A stretch of 64,000 bases of DNA from an uncultured Prevotellaceae bacterium (GTDB lineage: Bacteria > Bacteroidota > Bacteroidia > Bacteroidales > Muribaculaceae). Every line of letters begins with the position of its first letter. The stretch's first letter is position 1. The stretch spans positions 1-64,000 of the forward strand of contig ONMF01000004.1 in NCBI GenBank assembly GCA_900318865.1. Reading direction: 5' to 3'. Made by a program: the position numbers and the translations under genes. Below the pieces are notes generated by a model. The model did no database searches and was not told the DNA's origin. It saw only the letters and a program-made list of their open reading frames with translations. Positions 35,794 to 43,935 of the stretch are shown here, in pieces.

Positions 35794-37326
35794 ATGAGAA
35801 AATACTTCAGAAGATGCTATGCGGCACTGGCCCTGCTTGCGGCTTTTGCCACACAGGCGCAGGTGCAACTCGATTATGAGGCATCGTTCACTGCCAATGC
35901 CGGCGGTGGCGATTTCGCACCGCATTACATGGCGGCCAATCGTGGCGGAACGCTCACGCAGTCCCGCTCGGCGCTGGTGCAAGCAGCACTGTGGCACACA
36001 ATGGACACCACGCGCCGCCTGTCGTATGGTTTCGGTGCCGAGGTGTGGGGCGGCTACACGTCGGGTACCGACTACCTGCGCTATTCGGCTACCGACGGCA
36101 TGGTGGCCAACCGGCAGCACCCGGCCCGCTTTTGGCTGCAGCAAGCCTATGCCGAGGGAAAATATCGAGGCGTGTTCCTCTTGTTGGGACAAAAACAGCA
36201 GCAATCGCCCTTCCTGCTTAACGACCTGACCAGTGGCGACCTGGTGATGAGCGGCAATGCACGCCCGGGAGCGGGGTTTGCCGTCGGTTTTGTCAATTTC
36301 CAGAATATCCCCTTCACAAAGGGGTGGGTGCAAATCACCGGTCAGATTGGTTACTACAAGTTTGCCGACGGTCACTGGCTTGAGAATCATTATCATTACC
36401 TCAACAGCTTTGTGACAACCCGCTACTGGTACAACTATAAAAACATCTACTTCCGCACCAACCCCACCAAGCCCTTTGTTTTCACCATCGGCGGGCAGGC
36501 TGCATGCCAGTTTGGCGGCACTGTGGTGCGCTACGACAAGGGCGTGGAGCAGTCGCGCCTGGAGATGGCAACCAACGCCAAAGCCTTTTGGCGCGCGCTC
36601 ATTGCCGGCAGCGGAGGCGGAAACCGGGGCGACGACTTTGTGGAGGGCAACCATGTGGGCTCGTGGGACATCATCGGTGCCTACCGCTTCAGGAACGACA
36701 ACCGCCTGCGTGCCTACTATCAGAGCCCCTGGGAGGACGGCTCGGGAATCGGCAAGCTCAATGGCTTCGACGGGCTGTGGGGGCTGGAGTTCACCACAGG
36801 CAAGCCGTCGGTGGTGAGTGGCGTGGTGGTGGAATACCTGGACCTCACCAACCAGAGCGGCCCCATCCACTGGGCTCCCCGCGACCATGAGGGTACACCG
36901 CTCACCGACCAAGCCACCGGTGCCGACGATTATTACAACAACTACACCTATAACGGCTATCAGAACCGCGGCCAGTCGATAGGCTCGCCCATGGTCAAGG
37001 CGCCTATCTATAACCAGGATGGTTACCTGCGCTACACCGACAACCTGCTGCGTGCCGTCCATGTGGGAATCAAGGGCGACCTGGGCAGCGAGTGGCACTA
37101 CCGGGCCATGGTGTCCTACCGCAAGGCCTGGGGCACACCATTCTTCCCCCGCGCCGAAGGGGTTCACGAAACGTCGATGCTCGTCGAGGCGCGTTACCAG
37201 CCTGCCCGCGTGCCGGGCCTGGAGGCCAAGGCACAGTTTGCGCTCGACCGCGGCAATATGATGGGCGACAACACCGGTGCCCTGCTGTCAATTATTTATC
37301 ACGGAAACTTCACACTTGGAAAATGA
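35794..37326 (+). CDS. Wzi-family outer-membrane capsule assembly protein
   Basis: The 510-residue protein starts with a signal peptide (MRKYFRRCYAALALLAAFA, cleaved near A-Q-A-Q) and continues as a long series of alternating beta-strand sequence rich in Tyr, Trp and Gly, as in a beta-barrel. The pattern and length fit Wzi-type proteins that hold capsular polysaccharide on the surface. Strand-like segments such as FRTNPTKPFVFTIGGQA recur. The stop overlaps the next gene (ATGA). Placement after two lipid acyltransferases suggests an envelope-building operon. The family call is from overall pattern, not one motif. Confidence 0.78.
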   Translation: MRKYFRRCYAALALLAAFATQAQVQLDYEASFTANAGGGDFAPHYMAANRGGTLTQSRSALVQAALWHTMDTTRRLSYGFGAEVWGGYTSGTDYLRYSATDGMVANRQHPARFWLQQAYAEGKYRGVFLLLGQKQQQSPFLLNDLTSGDLVMSGNARPGAGFAVGFVNFQNIPFTKGWVQITGQIGYYKFADGHWLENHYHYLNSFVTTRYWYNYKNIYFRTNPTKPFVFTIGGQAACQFGGTVVRYDKGVEQSRLEMATNAKAFWRALIAGSGGGNRGDDFVEGNHVGSWDIIGAYRFRNDNRLRAYYQSPWEDGSGIGKLNGFDGLWGLEFTTGKPSVVSGVVVEYLDLTNQSGPIHWAPRDHEGTPLTDQATGADDYYNNYTYNGYQNRGQSIGSPMVKAPIYNQDGYLRYTDNLLRAVHVGIKGDLGSEWHYRAMVSYRKAWGTPFFPRAEGVHETSMLVEARYQPARVPGLEAKAQFALDRGNMMGDNTGALLSIIYHGNFTLGK

Positions 37327-37757
37327 TGAAACATCTCACACAACTCTTCGGTATGGTACTGCTGGTGACGCTGGCCGCAGGCTGCACACACAATAATGGC
37401 GACATAGGCTCGTGGTTCGGCACTTGGAACGTGGAGCGTATTGAAATCGACGGTGTGGCACAGGCCGACTATCAGGGCCAGTACTTCTTCCAATTCCAAA
37501 GCACAGTGTTCTGTGTGCGCAAGGTTGATGAGCAACGAACCGATTACCTCGAGAATTATGGACGATGGAGTGAAGATGGCGACGTGCTCACCATCGCCTT
37601 CCCCGATGCCTCTGTGGCCTATGTCGACTTCAGCGCTCTGCTTGATGCCGACAACCGCTTCACCATGGTGGAGCGTGGCAACCGCAGCGTGGTGCTCACC
37701 CGCACCGACGGCAAAGGCCGCCTGCAGCGCCTCACGCTCAAGAAAATAGTTCCTTAA
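37323..37757 (+). CDS. Lipoprotein with a lipocalin-like domain
   Basis: The 144-residue protein has a lipoprotein signal peptide ending in the lipobox L-A-A-G-C (Cys21), followed by about 120 residues with a GSWFGTWNVERIEIDG start and alternating strands, the look of the lipocalin-like domains common in Bacteroidales lipoproteins. No acidic surface-export signal follows the Cys (THNNGD), so inner leaflet attachment is likely. It overlaps the Wzi stop by four bases and is the last gene of the operon. Ligand unknown. Confidence 0.78.
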   Translation: MMKHLTQLFGMVLLVTLAAGCTHNNGDIGSWFGTWNVERIEIDGVAQADYQGQYFFQFQSTVFCVRKVDEQRTDYLENYGRWSEDGDVLTIAFPDASVAYVDFSALLDADNRFTMVERGNRSVVLTRTDGKGRLQRLTLKKIVP

Positions 37758-37777
37758 AGGTTTTTTAAATCATATTG

Positions 37778-37817
37778 ACGGCGCAAAGTGTTGAGAAAAT
37801 AGCACTTTGCGCCGTCG
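37778..37817. repeat. Perfect 14-bp inverted repeat without a T run
   Basis: GACGGCGCAAAGTG at 37778-37791 pairs with 37804-37817, with a 12-nt loop. Strong pairing but no following U tract makes it a doubtful terminator; it lies between the lipoprotein stop and the Lrp promoter. Confidence 0.6.
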
Positions 37818-37964
37818 GTGCTTGATGCGGCTTGTTGCGTAAGAGAGCACTCGTGTCGCAAGGCGGAACTTCAGGCGTTTCGTGCATTGGTTTATTTATC
37901 GTTTTCGGTAGGGTTATTTATTGAAAATTTACCAAAAATAGTAGTATTATTCAAAAGAAATTTG

Positions 37965-37972
37965 TACTTTTG
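37965..37972 (+). promoter_or_regulatory. Probable -7 element of the Lrp-family gene
   Basis: TACTTTTG matches TAnnTTTG 22 bp before the ATG at 37995. Confidence 0.5.
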
Positions 37973-37994
37973 CATAACGATAAATAAAATAATC

Positions 37995-38462
37995 ATGGTA
38001 CAAATTGATTCGCTCGACAAAAAAATCCTTGAAATCATCATGCACAATGCCCGCATCCCCTCGAAGGACGTGGCGCTGGCTTGCGGTGTGTCACGTGCGG
38101 CGGTGCACCAGCGCATCCAGCGCATGATTGAGCTCAAGGTCATCACCGGGTCGGGCTATCGGGTAGACCCGGCCGCACTGGGTTACGGCGTGTGCAATTT
38201 CATCGGGCTGATACTGGAGCGCGGCTCGATGTACGACAGCGTGCTGCCCGAGCTTGAGAAAATTCCGGAGGTGGTGGAATGTCATTGCACCACGGGCCGT
38301 TACACCATGCTGATCAAGATGTACGCGCGCAATAATACGCACCTGATGCACCTCATCAACAATTACATCCAGAATATTCCCGGAGTGGCTCGCACCGAGA
38401 CTTTGCTGTCGCTTGAGCAGAGCATTGGCCGCGACATCGCAGTCGATGCCACATCGGTTTAG
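37995..38462 (+). CDS. Lrp/AsnC-family transcriptional regulator
   Basis: The 155-residue protein starts MVQIDSLDKKILEIIMHNAR, the usual first helix of Lrp/AsnC proteins. The helix-turn-helix is PSKDVALACGVSRAAVHQRIQRM (split here by length), and the C-terminal half is a RAM/ACT-like ligand domain with VVECHCTTGRYTMLIKMYARNN and an end region LLSLEQSIGR. Such proteins form octamers and respond to amino acids. Its targets are not visible; the divergent-looking hairpin at 37778-37817 lies upstream. The convergent pdxB gene ends 23 bp beyond. Confidence 0.93.
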   Translation: MVQIDSLDKKILEIIMHNARIPSKDVALACGVSRAAVHQRIQRMIELKVITGSGYRVDPAALGYGVCNFIGLILERGSMYDSVLPELEKIPEVVECHCTTGRYTMLIKMYARNNTHLMHLINNYIQNIPGVARTETLLSLEQSIGRDIAVDATSV

Positions 38463-38485
38463 AATTGTGACAAGTTTGCCTTGAA

Positions 38486-39490
38486 TCAGTCGCTCACCTC
38501 GTTGCGTAGGTGGTAGGTGTTGCGCATGGTCTCAAAGCGGGTGGGCTCGGCTTTGAGGGCTTCGGTGTCGGCCATGATGTCGTAGCTGGCCATGATGCCG
38601 TCGAGCGTCACATGCGCGGCGCCGGCAGTGGGCGCGTCGATGACGGGCAGGGGCACTTGCCAGCCAAAGTGAGTGTTCAAGGCCTGCAGCAGCATGGCAG
38701 TGGCGCGCGCTTTGCCCTGGGCCGAGTAGCCGGCAATGTGCGGGGTGGCCACCAATGCCTTTTTGAGCAAGTCGATATTCAGCCGCGGCTCGTTCTCCCA
38801 GCAGTCGATAGCCACATCGCCGTGCCACTGTGCCAGCATCGGGTCGATGGCAATGCCTCCGCGTGCCGCATTCACAATCAGTCGGCAATGTTCCGCGGAC
38901 GAAAGCAGATGCTCGTTGCATAAATGCCAGGTTGCATAAGGGCCGTTCATCGTGAGCGGCGTGTGGAATGTGATGATGTGGCTTTGGGCCGCAAGCTGTG
39001 CCAGGGGGGTGAACGCCCCGGCCTGGCCATGTGAGTGTGATGCGCGTGGCGGGTCGTTGAGCAGCACGTTGAAGCCTACTTGCCGTGCCCAGCGTGCCAC
39101 GATGCTTCCCACGTGTCCCACACCCACCACGCCCAGCGTGAGGCGGTGAGCATCCGCCTCGTCGTGCCGGAGCATCCATTGCCCGATAGCGGCCAGCACC
39201 CATTGAGCCACGGCAGGGGCGTTGCATCCCGGAGCGTTGGCCACGGTGATGTCATGAAGCCTGCAATAATCCATGTCGATGTGGTCGGTGCCGATGGTGG
39301 CGGTGCCGATGAAGCGCACCCGGCTTCCGGCCAGCAGTGCCGCGTCGCAGTGGGTGCGTGTGCGCACCAGCAGCACGTCGGCATCGTGAGCCGTCGCGGC
39401 ATCGATGACGGGTGCGTAGGTGACATGAGCCCACGGCTCCAGCACGCCGTGCAGATAGGGGATGTGGCTTTCGGCAACAATGTGAATCAT
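38486..39490 (-). CDS. pdxB: Erythronate-4-phosphate dehydrogenase PdxB
   Basis: PdxB oxidises erythronate-4-phosphate in the DXP-dependent route to pyridoxal phosphate. The 334 residues carry GTATIGTDHIDMDYC (substrate/catalytic region) and NAPGCNAPAVAQWV, both typical of PdxB, the NAD-binding GVVGVGHVGSIVA (about 128-140), VNAARGGIAID and HIAGYSAQGKARA. A C-terminal dimerisation domain of about 85 residues is present. It is the last gene of a minus-strand operon after the membrane protein (18-bp gap) and the THUMP methyltransferase. Confidence 0.93.
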   Translation of the reverse strand: MIHIVAESHIPYLHGVLEPWAHVTYAPVIDAATAHDADVLLVRTRTHCDAALLAGSRVRFIGTATIGTDHIDMDYCRLHDITVANAPGCNAPAVAQWVLAAIGQWMLRHDEADAHRLTLGVVGVGHVGSIVARWARQVGFNVLLNDPPRASHSHGQAGAFTPLAQLAAQSHIITFHTPLTMNGPYATWHLCNEHLLSSAEHCRLIVNAARGGIAIDPMLAQWHGDVAIDCWENEPRLNIDLLKKALVATPHIAGYSAQGKARATAMLLQALNTHFGWQVPLPVIDAPTAGAAHVTLDGIMASYDIMADTEALKAEPTRFETMRNTYHLRNEVSD

Positions 39491-39508
39491 GGGTGGTGTG
39501 GTTCTTGA

Positions 39509-40495
39509 TTAAACTGGCAGCAACTGGGCCACACACGAGGCGATGGCCAGCGCTATCAGGGCAATGATGAATAAATAGCGGTGAGAAAACGTGCTCAGTG
39601 TGTAGCTGTGTGCCACCTGAACGCTTAGGCACAGGAACAAGATGGGCAGGAATGCGGTCATGTCCTTGTAGTCGATGGCCATGGCGATGATGGCCAGCAG
39701 GCTCATCAACACGAAGAAAGCGTTGTACACGCGCAGCTGCAGCCGGTAGTTCATGATGGTGAGCATGTTCATGGCGGTGAGCACAATGGTGAGCAGGGTG
39801 GCGCTGGCTGCCGTCACCACCAGCATGCGCACCTGCCCCAAGTCGAGCGATTCCCAGATGGCGTTGATGCCGAATGGCTTGAAATCGGTCAAATGGGCAA
39901 TGCCCAGCCCCATCACTATCCACAGCGGGGTGAGCAGTCCCAGCAGCATGGCCAAGAAACCCTTGATGGTCATGGCACGCATATACATGAAGCCGAAGCA
40001 AAATGCCGGAATCAGCAGCAAAAACGCATACTGGAACATGCTGCAGGTGGTGAGTACCGCCGTCAGCAGGAAAATGCTGTGCTGTGAGTGCTTGTCCTGA
40101 TAGGATGAAAATAGCAGCAAGATGCCGCCCATGAGAATCAGGCACAGAGTGGTGCCTGTGTTGAAAATGCTGCATGTGAGCGGGGTGGACATCTCGAGCA
40201 GGAAAAATACCGAAGCAAAGATGAACGTGAAGGAGCGCACAAAATTGAACACCTTGTTCAGTGCCAGCATGAGAAGCCCGATGCCGATGATGCACACCAC
40301 ATTCACTGCGGCCGACAACGTGGGCTGCTTGATGGCCGACCATTGGGCCGAGTACAAGATGCCACTGCCGGCATCGGGAACTGGCGGAGGCGATAATGTC
40401 ACACTCACACCGGCTGCGATGGCCAGCATCAAGGCACACACCACGGTGAATCCGCGGCTATTGAAGTACTCGTTGATTTTGTCGGGGCGCGTCAC
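39509..40495 (-). CDS. Hypothetical polytopic membrane protein (328 aa)
   Basis: The 328 residues contain about nine or ten hydrophobic segments with short polar loops (examples: VVCALMLAIAAGVSV, ILLLFSSY, LLIPAFCFGFMYMRAM). No active-site motif is visible. It resembles the DUF6427-type membrane proteins of Bacteroidota, but I state that only as a possibility. Its start overlaps the stop of the THUMP methyltransferase gene by 4 bp and pdxB follows 18 bp later, so the three are one transcript. Function unknown. Confidence 0.7.
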   Translation of the reverse strand: MTRPDKINEYFNSRGFTVVCALMLAIAAGVSVTLSPPPVPDAGSGILYSAQWSAIKQPTLSAAVNVVCIIGIGLLMLALNKVFNFVRSFTFIFASVFFLLEMSTPLTCSIFNTGTTLCLILMGGILLLFSSYQDKHSQHSIFLLTAVLTTCSMFQYAFLLLIPAFCFGFMYMRAMTIKGFLAMLLGLLTPLWIVMGLGIAHLTDFKPFGINAIWESLDLGQVRMLVVTAASATLLTIVLTAMNMLTIMNYRLQLRVYNAFFVLMSLLAIIAMAIDYKDMTAFLPILFLCLSVQVAHSYTLSTFSHRYLFIIALIALAIASCVAQLLPV

Positions 40496-42033
40496 TGCTG
40501 CGGGGTGGAAGTGTTGTCGTCCAAGTCTTTGCGCTTCCAGCTCTTGCGGCGACCCTTGACGATGGGCACCTCTTTGTCGGCACCCAATCGGGGTTGCCGG
40601 TCGCGCAGCATGTGCCGTGCGTATTCCTCGCTGTGGCGCGCATCGGCGTCATCGCTGCGCTGCGGTCGGCGCTCATGGTCGCTGTTCTGCTCGTCGCGCT
40701 TGCGTCGTGGCCGGTCGGCAAAGCGGTCGGCACCACGGTCAAATGGCCGGCGTGGCGGTCGGCTCTCGAAGCGGCGTGGCCGCTCGGCGGCATCCGTTTC
40801 GGCGGTGGGGCGGAATTCGCGGCGGGGCAGCCGGCGTTTGTCCTCGCTGGCACGGAACTCTTCGTTCTTGATCGACTCTCCGCGGCTGCGCAGATCGTCA
40901 TAAGTGCCGTCGAAAATCACATACTCCCGCAGCTCGCAGTCCAGTCCACCGTTTTGCAATGGATAGTGCACCGATGCCTTGAGCCCGATTTTGTCGTAGT
41001 GCTCCTTGTCGTAGCAGATGAGCCACGCATGATAGCCGGTGAACACTTTCTTGAGTTTCTCGCCGATGGTGCGATAAAGTTGCTCGATGTTTTCCACGTC
41101 CAGGCGTTCGCCGTATGGGGGGTTGGTGATAAGAACGCCCTTTTCGGGAGCCTCGGTGATGTCTTCAATGGCGCGGCGCTCGAGCTCGATGTAGCGTCCC
41201 AATCCCGCGCTTTTGATGTTTTCGCGCGCGATGGCCACCGCCTTGCCCTCGATGTCGCTGCCATAGATTTTATAGGAGAACTCGCGTTCGCCGCTGTCGT
41301 CGTTGTAAATGCGTGAGAACATCTCCTCGTCGTAGTCGTTCCATAGCTGGAAGGCATATTCCTTGCGAAACACGCCGGGGTTGATATTGGCCGCGATCAT
41401 GGCCGCCTCAATCAAGAACGTGCCGCTGCCGCACATGGGATCCACAAAATTGCTCTGGCCGTCCCATCCGCTCAGTTTGATGATGCCGGCGGCCAGCACC
41501 TCGTTGATGGGGGCGTCGGTCTGTGCCACGCGCCATCCGCGTCGATAGAGCGGTTCACCGCTCGAGTCGAGCGAAATGGTGACTTCAGTGCCGGCGATGT
41601 GCACGTCGAAGCGCAGGTCGGGATTGGTGAGGCGAATCGACGGCCGCTTGCCGTATCGCTCATTGAAGAAATCGACGATGGCATCCTTCACGCGATAGGT
41701 GACAAAGCGTGAGTGCCTGAACTCTTCACCGAAGGTGGTGGCATCGATAGAAAAAGTTTTGTCGGTCGAGAGCACTTGCTCCCAGTCGAACTGCTTCACA
41801 TGCTCATAAAGCTCGTCGGCACTGGTGGCGTGAAATTTCAGAAACGGCTTGAGAATCCGCAATGCTGTGCGGCAACAAAAATTGGCACGGTACATCATTT
41901 CCTTGTCGCCCATAAAGGCCACCATGCGCCGTCCTTCAGTCACTTCGTCGGCGCCCAGCGCTCTCAACTCGTCGGCAAGCACTCCTTCCAGGCCCTGAAG
42001 GGTCTTGGCCACCATTTCAAACTTGTCATTCAT
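40492..42033 (-). CDS. THUMP-domain RNA methyltransferase (RlmL/YpsC-like) with Arg-rich tail
   Basis: The 513-residue protein modifies guanine in 23S rRNA or another RNA, by analogy with RlmL N-terminal domains and YpsC. The THUMP domain covers about 50-165. The methyltransferase has DPMCGSGTFLIEA (198-210), a SAM-binding acidic GSDIEGKAV near 260 and the catalytic NPPYGERL (304-311). From about 385 to the end lies a low-complexity tail very rich in Arg, Asp, Pro and Glu, ending KGRRKSWKRKDLDD; this is absent from core relatives and probably binds RNA. It is the first gene of the operon with pdxB, transcribed from the repeat-borne promoter at 42083-42053. Confidence 0.9.
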   Translation of the reverse strand: MNDKFEMVAKTLQGLEGVLADELRALGADEVTEGRRMVAFMGDKEMMYRANFCCRTALRILKPFLKFHATSADELYEHVKQFDWEQVLSTDKTFSIDATTFGEEFRHSRFVTYRVKDAIVDFFNERYGKRPSIRLTNPDLRFDVHIAGTEVTISLDSSGEPLYRRGWRVAQTDAPINEVLAAGIIKLSGWDGQSNFVDPMCGSGTFLIEAAMIAANINPGVFRKEYAFQLWNDYDEEMFSRIYNDDSGEREFSYKIYGSDIEGKAVAIARENIKSAGLGRYIELERRAIEDITEAPEKGVLITNPPYGERLDVENIEQLYRTIGEKLKKVFTGYHAWLICYDKEHYDKIGLKASVHYPLQNGGLDCELREYVIFDGTYDDLRSRGESIKNEEFRASEDKRRLPRREFRPTAETDAAERPRRFESRPPRRPFDRGADRFADRPRRKRDEQNSDHERRPQRSDDADARHSEEYARHMLRDRQPRLGADKEVPIVKGRRKSWKRKDLDDNTSTPQQ

Positions 42034-42052
42034 CGCTTTCAGTAATTTTTTG

Positions 42053-42083
42053 CAAAATTAGTGCAAGTGGAGCGCAGAACAAA
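42053..42083 (-). promoter_or_regulatory. Repeat-borne promoter of the THUMP methyltransferase operon
   Basis: On the minus strand TTTG (42083-42080), a 19-bp spacer and TAATTTTG (42060-42053) match the consensus. It lies wholly within the first 83-bp repeat and 20 bp upstream of the ATG at 42033. Confidence 0.7.
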
Positions 42084-42270
42084 ATGAAAAATCCCGTTTT
42101 TTCATTTTTTATGCCTCCACGCAGCCTGATTTATCTAAAATTAGTGCAAGTGGAGCGCAGAACAAAATGAAAAATCCCGTTTTTTCATTTTTTATGCCTC
42201 CACGCAGCCTGATTTATCCAAAATTAGTGCAAACCGAGCGCAGAACAAAATGAAAAGTGAGATTTTCATT
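42054..42270. repeat. Three tandem repeats of 83-bp period, each with a promoter-like core
   Basis: AAAATTAGTGCAA recurs at 42054, 42137 and 42220, exactly 83 bp apart. Copies 1 and 2 are nearly identical, copy 3 diverges after about 35 bp. Each contains a hairpin-forming AAAATGAAAAA/TTTTTTCATTTT stretch. Read on the minus strand, copies 1 and 3 carry TTTG-N19-TAATTTTG; copy 2 has TAATTTTA in the -7. I recall similar intergenic repeats in other Bacteroidales genomes but did not search. Confidence 0.9.
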
Positions 42271-42368
42271 TTGTTTATTCCGGGGAACCGCCCGTTTTTG
42301 ATGACGTTTTTCGGATCACCTGCCGAACAATGTGTTCAACAAGGTCATGGGCTACTGGATGGGGATGC

Positions 42369-42408
42369 AAAAAAAGCAGGTTGTGCACGGAGTGACCGTC
42401 ACAACCTG
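42369..42408 (-). terminator. Terminator of tRNA-Arg
   Basis: A 9-bp stem (CAGGTTGTG 42377-42385 with 42400-42408) enclosing a second 4-bp stem runs, on the minus strand, into seven T (A run 42369-42375). Confidence 0.85.
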
Positions 42409-42421
42409 TTTTAATTATCTG

Positions 42422-42493
42422 TACCCCCGCTGGGAATCGAACCCAAATCTCAGGTTTAGGAAACCTCCGTTCTATCCATTGAACTACAGGGGC
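42422..42493 (-). tRNA. tRNA-Arg (anticodon CCT)
   Basis: On the minus strand the 72 nt fold with acceptor GCCCCTG/CGGGGGT, a T arm TTGGG-TTCGATT-CCCAG and anticodon stem-loop GAGGTTTCCTAAACCT, giving anticodon CCT for AGG codons. The discriminator is A and CCA is not encoded. Confidence 0.94.
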
Positions 42494-42510
42494 AGCCTGT
42501 AATGCGGGTG

Positions 42511-42541
42511 CAAAGTTAAGCAAAAAATCGCTAACTTGAAA
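42511..42541 (-). promoter_or_regulatory. Promoter of tRNA-Arg
   Basis: TAACTTTG (42518-42511, minus strand) with TTTC 19 bp upstream (42541-42538) matches the consensus with one deviation and puts the start just ahead of the tRNA. It overlaps the tail of the terminator for the FadL genes. Confidence 0.6.
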
Positions 42542-42565
42542 ACCCACGGTCCTGATTACTGTGGG
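42537..42565 (-). terminator. Weak terminator after the FadL pair
   Basis: CCCACAGT and ACCGTGGG pair with one mismatch (arms 42543-42550 and 42558-42565) and are followed on the minus strand by TTTTC. Confidence 0.55.
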
Positions 42566-42587
42566 AAAGTGGCGGGTGGAAAGCTTG

Positions 42588-43916
42588 TCAGAACTTGTAA
42601 TCGATGCCCAGACCCAGCACGCGGTTGGTGCGGCTGTAGGTCTCGGTGCCGCTCATGGTGGTTCCATAGTAGCCACCGGGGTTGGGATAAGAGGCGGGAA
42701 CGACCTTGGTGAAGTCGGAGTACCACGTCCAGAAGTATGATGCGTTGACACGCAACTTGGGGGTGATGTTCCAAGCGCCTCCCAGGCCGAATGTGTAACT
42801 GTCGCAGGCAAAGGAGGTGTTGGTCTCATAAGCGTCGCTCAAGCCGTAGTCGGTGCGCTGAGCGCCGCAACTCACGGTGAACTTGCGGTTAATGTCCCAT
42901 TCCACTCCGGCCAGGAACTCATAGGTGCCGTGGGTGAGCGCTTTCTGCCGGTCGCCCGCCATTTTGGCGTTCTTGTCGTCGAACCAGTGGAATTCCAATG
43001 CTCCGCGCAGCTTGGCCGGGATGAACTCGTAGCCTGCAGCCAGTGTGAGCAGTGCCGGCATGTCGTAGCGGATTTTCTCGCCATCGGCATAGGCTGCCAG
43101 CGCGCCGCCTGCATCTTTCAGCGTCGAGGTGGAGCAGGGGATGTTGAGCTTGGTGCGGAATTCGTATTTGGCCCCCAGGGTGAGGTTTTTCCAGTGATAG
43201 TCCAGACCCAGAATGGGGTTTACTCCCCAGCCCTTCTGGTCGGCATCCACCTCCAGGTCGGCCAGCACCTGTGCGTTGGCCTTCATGGTGGCCTTGACGT
43301 GCCCGCGGGTGTAACCGTCGTAGTAGCTCACACGCAGTCCGCCACTCACGGCCCAGTGGTTGCCGATGCGGTAGGTGGCACCCACTTGCGCGCCGTAGAT
43401 GTACTGCTTGCCCTTCATGTAGCTCTCGATGTCGTAGGCCTTAGGGGTGAGTGCGCCACCGCTCTGCTGCAGGATGGCCGCCGCCACCATGGCGTCGAAC
43501 ATGGGCATGCCTTCCTTGTACTCCACTCTTCCGCCGCTGCCCACGATGCCAATCATGGCCCATGCGGCCCAGCGGTCGTGCTTGTAGACGGCGAACAATG
43601 CCGGCACGAATGGCGCGGTGGCCTTGCCGGGGTAGTAGTGTGTGGTGTCGGGAAGCAGTGGCGCGCCGTAGGTGGCGTTGATGTCGCGGTTCTGTTGCGG
43701 CCCTTGATAGTTGAACGATAGCTGCCATCCTTCATGCCCGGTCCAGGCCAGTCCGGCCGGGTTGCTGAAAGCGGCATCGATTTCCGTAGTGGCACCGCGT
43801 GCCATCATGCGGTCGAAGGCGATGTGGTAGTTGGTGTTGGTCATCAGACCTCCCGCCCGTGCCATCGGGGCTGTGGCGAGGAGCAGCATTGCGATAAGAG
43901 AGAGTTTTCGTTTCAT
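42588..43916 (-). CDS. FadL/OmpP1-family outer-membrane transport protein, copy A
   Basis: The 442-residue protein has a signal peptide (MKRKLSLIAMLLLATAPMARA), then GGLMTNTNYHIAFDRMMARGA...NPAGLAW, which is the N-terminal hatch region typical of FadL/OmpP1 barrels, and a long beta-strand body ending in VLGLGIDYKF with the terminal Phe needed for barrel insertion. FadL proteins carry hydrophobic compounds such as fatty acids or aromatics across the outer membrane; the cargo here is unknown. A second copy lies 19 bp upstream and shares many strand sequences, so the pair arose by tandem duplication. Confidence 0.9.
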   Translation of the reverse strand: MKRKLSLIAMLLLATAPMARAGGLMTNTNYHIAFDRMMARGATTEIDAAFSNPAGLAWTGHEGWQLSFNYQGPQQNRDINATYGAPLLPDTTHYYPGKATAPFVPALFAVYKHDRWAAWAMIGIVGSGGRVEYKEGMPMFDAMVAAAILQQSGGALTPKAYDIESYMKGKQYIYGAQVGATYRIGNHWAVSGGLRVSYYDGYTRGHVKATMKANAQVLADLEVDADQKGWGVNPILGLDYHWKNLTLGAKYEFRTKLNIPCSTSTLKDAGGALAAYADGEKIRYDMPALLTLAAGYEFIPAKLRGALEFHWFDDKNAKMAGDRQKALTHGTYEFLAGVEWDINRKFTVSCGAQRTDYGLSDAYETNTSFACDSYTFGLGGAWNITPKLRVNASYFWTWYSDFTKVVPASYPNPGGYYGTTMSGTETYSRTNRVLGLGIDYKF

Positions 43917-43935
43917 AGTAATTTGATATTTGGTT

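Noticed and set aside
42275..42547. A 90-codon minus-strand frame across the tRNA-Arg gene and its terminator
   Set aside because: It overlaps a well-folded tRNA and a hairpin and has no start signal.
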